This document shows positions 21,299 to 21,934 of a stretch of DNA of 21,934 nucleotides, piece by piece. Positions within the stretch are counted from its first letter, which is position 1. Each line of letters begins with the position of its first letter. The position numbers were made by a program, and so were the translations under genes. Below the pieces are notes generated by a model that did no database searches, was not told the origin of the DNA, and worked only from the letters and a program-made list of their open reading frames with translations. Origin of the DNA: an uncultured Bacilli bacterium (GTDB lineage: Bacteria > Bacillota_I > Bacilli_A > RF39 > UBA660). The stretch is from NCBI GenBank assembly GCA_947624695.1, contig CANQLN010000005.1:1-21934 (forward strand), given 5' to 3'.

Positions 21299-21934
21299 GA
21301 GACTTATAACTTCCTTTCAAATAATCACCAGTTAAAACACCATGCTCAATCAAAAGAACTCTTTTCTTCATTCTATTAACGATTTCCTTATCATGAGTAG
21401 CCATAATAACGGTTGTTTTTAAATCTTTATTAATATTTTCAATAACTTTCATTATTTCTTTACTAGTATCAGGGTCTAAGTTACCAGTTGGTTCATCACA
21501 AATTAAAAGTTTTGGTTCATTAACGATAGCTCTTGCTATACAAACTCTTTGTTGTTCTCCCCCAGATAATTGATGAGGAAAGCTTCTCGTCTTTTCCTTT
21601 AAACCAACTATTTCAATCGCTTTTAAAACTTTGGGTTTAATTTCACTCGCAGATACTCCTAAACATTCCAACGCAAAAGCCACGTTTTCATAAACGGTTA
21701 ACTTAGGAAGTAATTTAAAGTCTTGGAAAACAACGCCAATCTTTCTTCTTAATTTATATACTTTCCGATTTCTTAATTTAGCAACATTAACACCACCAAC
21801 AATAACACTACCTTTAGTAGGTTTTTCTTCGCGGTAAAGCATTTTAATAAATGTTGATTTCCCAGAGGCAGTATGGCCAATGACGAAGACAAATTCGCCT
21901 TTATCAATAACAACGGATAAATCTGCTAAAGCAG
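21285..21934 (-). CDS. ftsE: Cell division ATP-binding protein FtsE (5' end outside window)
   Basis: ABC ATPase that drives FtsX. The frame stays open to the window edge, so the N-terminus (about 10-20 residues) is missing; the internal ATG at 21842 is not the start. Walker A is GHTASGKST, the Q-loop FQDFKLL, the signature LSGGEQQR, Walker B LLICDEPTGNLD and the H-loop MATHD, all intact. FQDFKLLPKLTVYENVAF is characteristic of FtsE. It overlaps ftsX by 14 bases. Confidence 0.96.
   Translation of the reverse strand, partial: ALADLSVVIDKGEFVFVIGHTASGKSTFIKMLYREEKPTKGSVIVGGVNVAKLRNRKVYKLRRKIGVVFQDFKLLPKLTVYENVAFALECLGVSASEIKPKVLKAIEIVGLKEKTRSFPHQLSGGEQQRVCIARAIVNEPKLLICDEPTGNLDPDTSKEIMKVIENINKDLKTTVIMATHDKEIVNRMKKRVLLIEHGVLTGDYLKGSYKSHEAH

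Noticed and set aside
1..21934. DGR reverse transcriptase, accessory gene or template repeat within the window
   Set aside because: No ORF shows reverse transcriptase motifs, and the conserved end of the block (the segment around 7241-7249) occurs only in the two variable copies.
1..21934. Mycoplasma-type code with TGA read as Trp
   Set aside because: All Trp codons checked are TGG and several core genes end in TGA in start-stop overlaps.

Overview
The window is AT-rich chromosomal DNA (about 30% G+C by eye) from a walled, low-G+C Firmicute-type bacterium, most like the small-genome Bacilli/Mycoplasmatota-related lineages of animal guts. The gene order whiA / two EcfA-position genes / truA / rplM / rpsI is Firmicute-like. 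The genetic code is standard: TGG is used for Trp, and TGA ends whiA, ftsX, the orf at 16214 and the small ORF at 15204. A cell wall is implied by a murein amidase and by FtsE-FtsX with an M23 hydrolase. Everything except argS, one small HTH gene and one newly found small ORF is on the minus strand.

Layout. 1-1325: 3' part of argS (+). 1350-4022: RDD membrane protein, HtrA-type protease and an Abi_2/HEPN protein, almost gapless. 4177-5013: dinD, which carries a perfect 28-bp palindrome inside its coding sequence. 5119-6984: murein amidase and a DUF4143-type AAA ATPase, whose promoter is preceded by two hairpins sharing one loop motif. 7144-9105: a large exported protein with two copies of one domain, each with a 111-nt block that looks like a diversity-generating retroelement (DGR) variable region. 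9259-9489: XRE regulator (+). 9509-11921: MerR-type regulator, HExxH protein and deoxyinosine-type DNA glycosylase, behind a textbook MerR promoter with a 19-bp spacer. 11987-12916: queuosine-salvage glycosidase. 12967-13986: an unusually short metK behind a SAM-I riboswitch. 14043-15009: rplM-rpsI with a consensus promoter. 15112-15403: a candidate type I toxin-antitoxin locus not previously apparent from long ORFs. 15513-19077: truA, two degenerate EcfA-like ORFs, whiA and yvcK, overlapping. 19221-21934: M23 murein hydrolase, ftsX and ftsE (running off the window).

How the parts fit. The right half is a conserved core: translation, cell-division control and wall remodelling. Here the ECF-transporter ATPase positions are held by two intact ORFs that have lost the ATP-binding motifs. 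The left half is accessory: abortive-infection type HEPN protein, DinD, a hypervariable surface protein and an autoregulated MerR operon. The most unusual items are the paired DGR-like variable blocks (no reverse transcriptase or template repeat in this window, so any machinery would act from elsewhere), the type I toxin-antitoxin candidate between rplM and truA, the dinD palindrome and the pseudo-EcfA pair.
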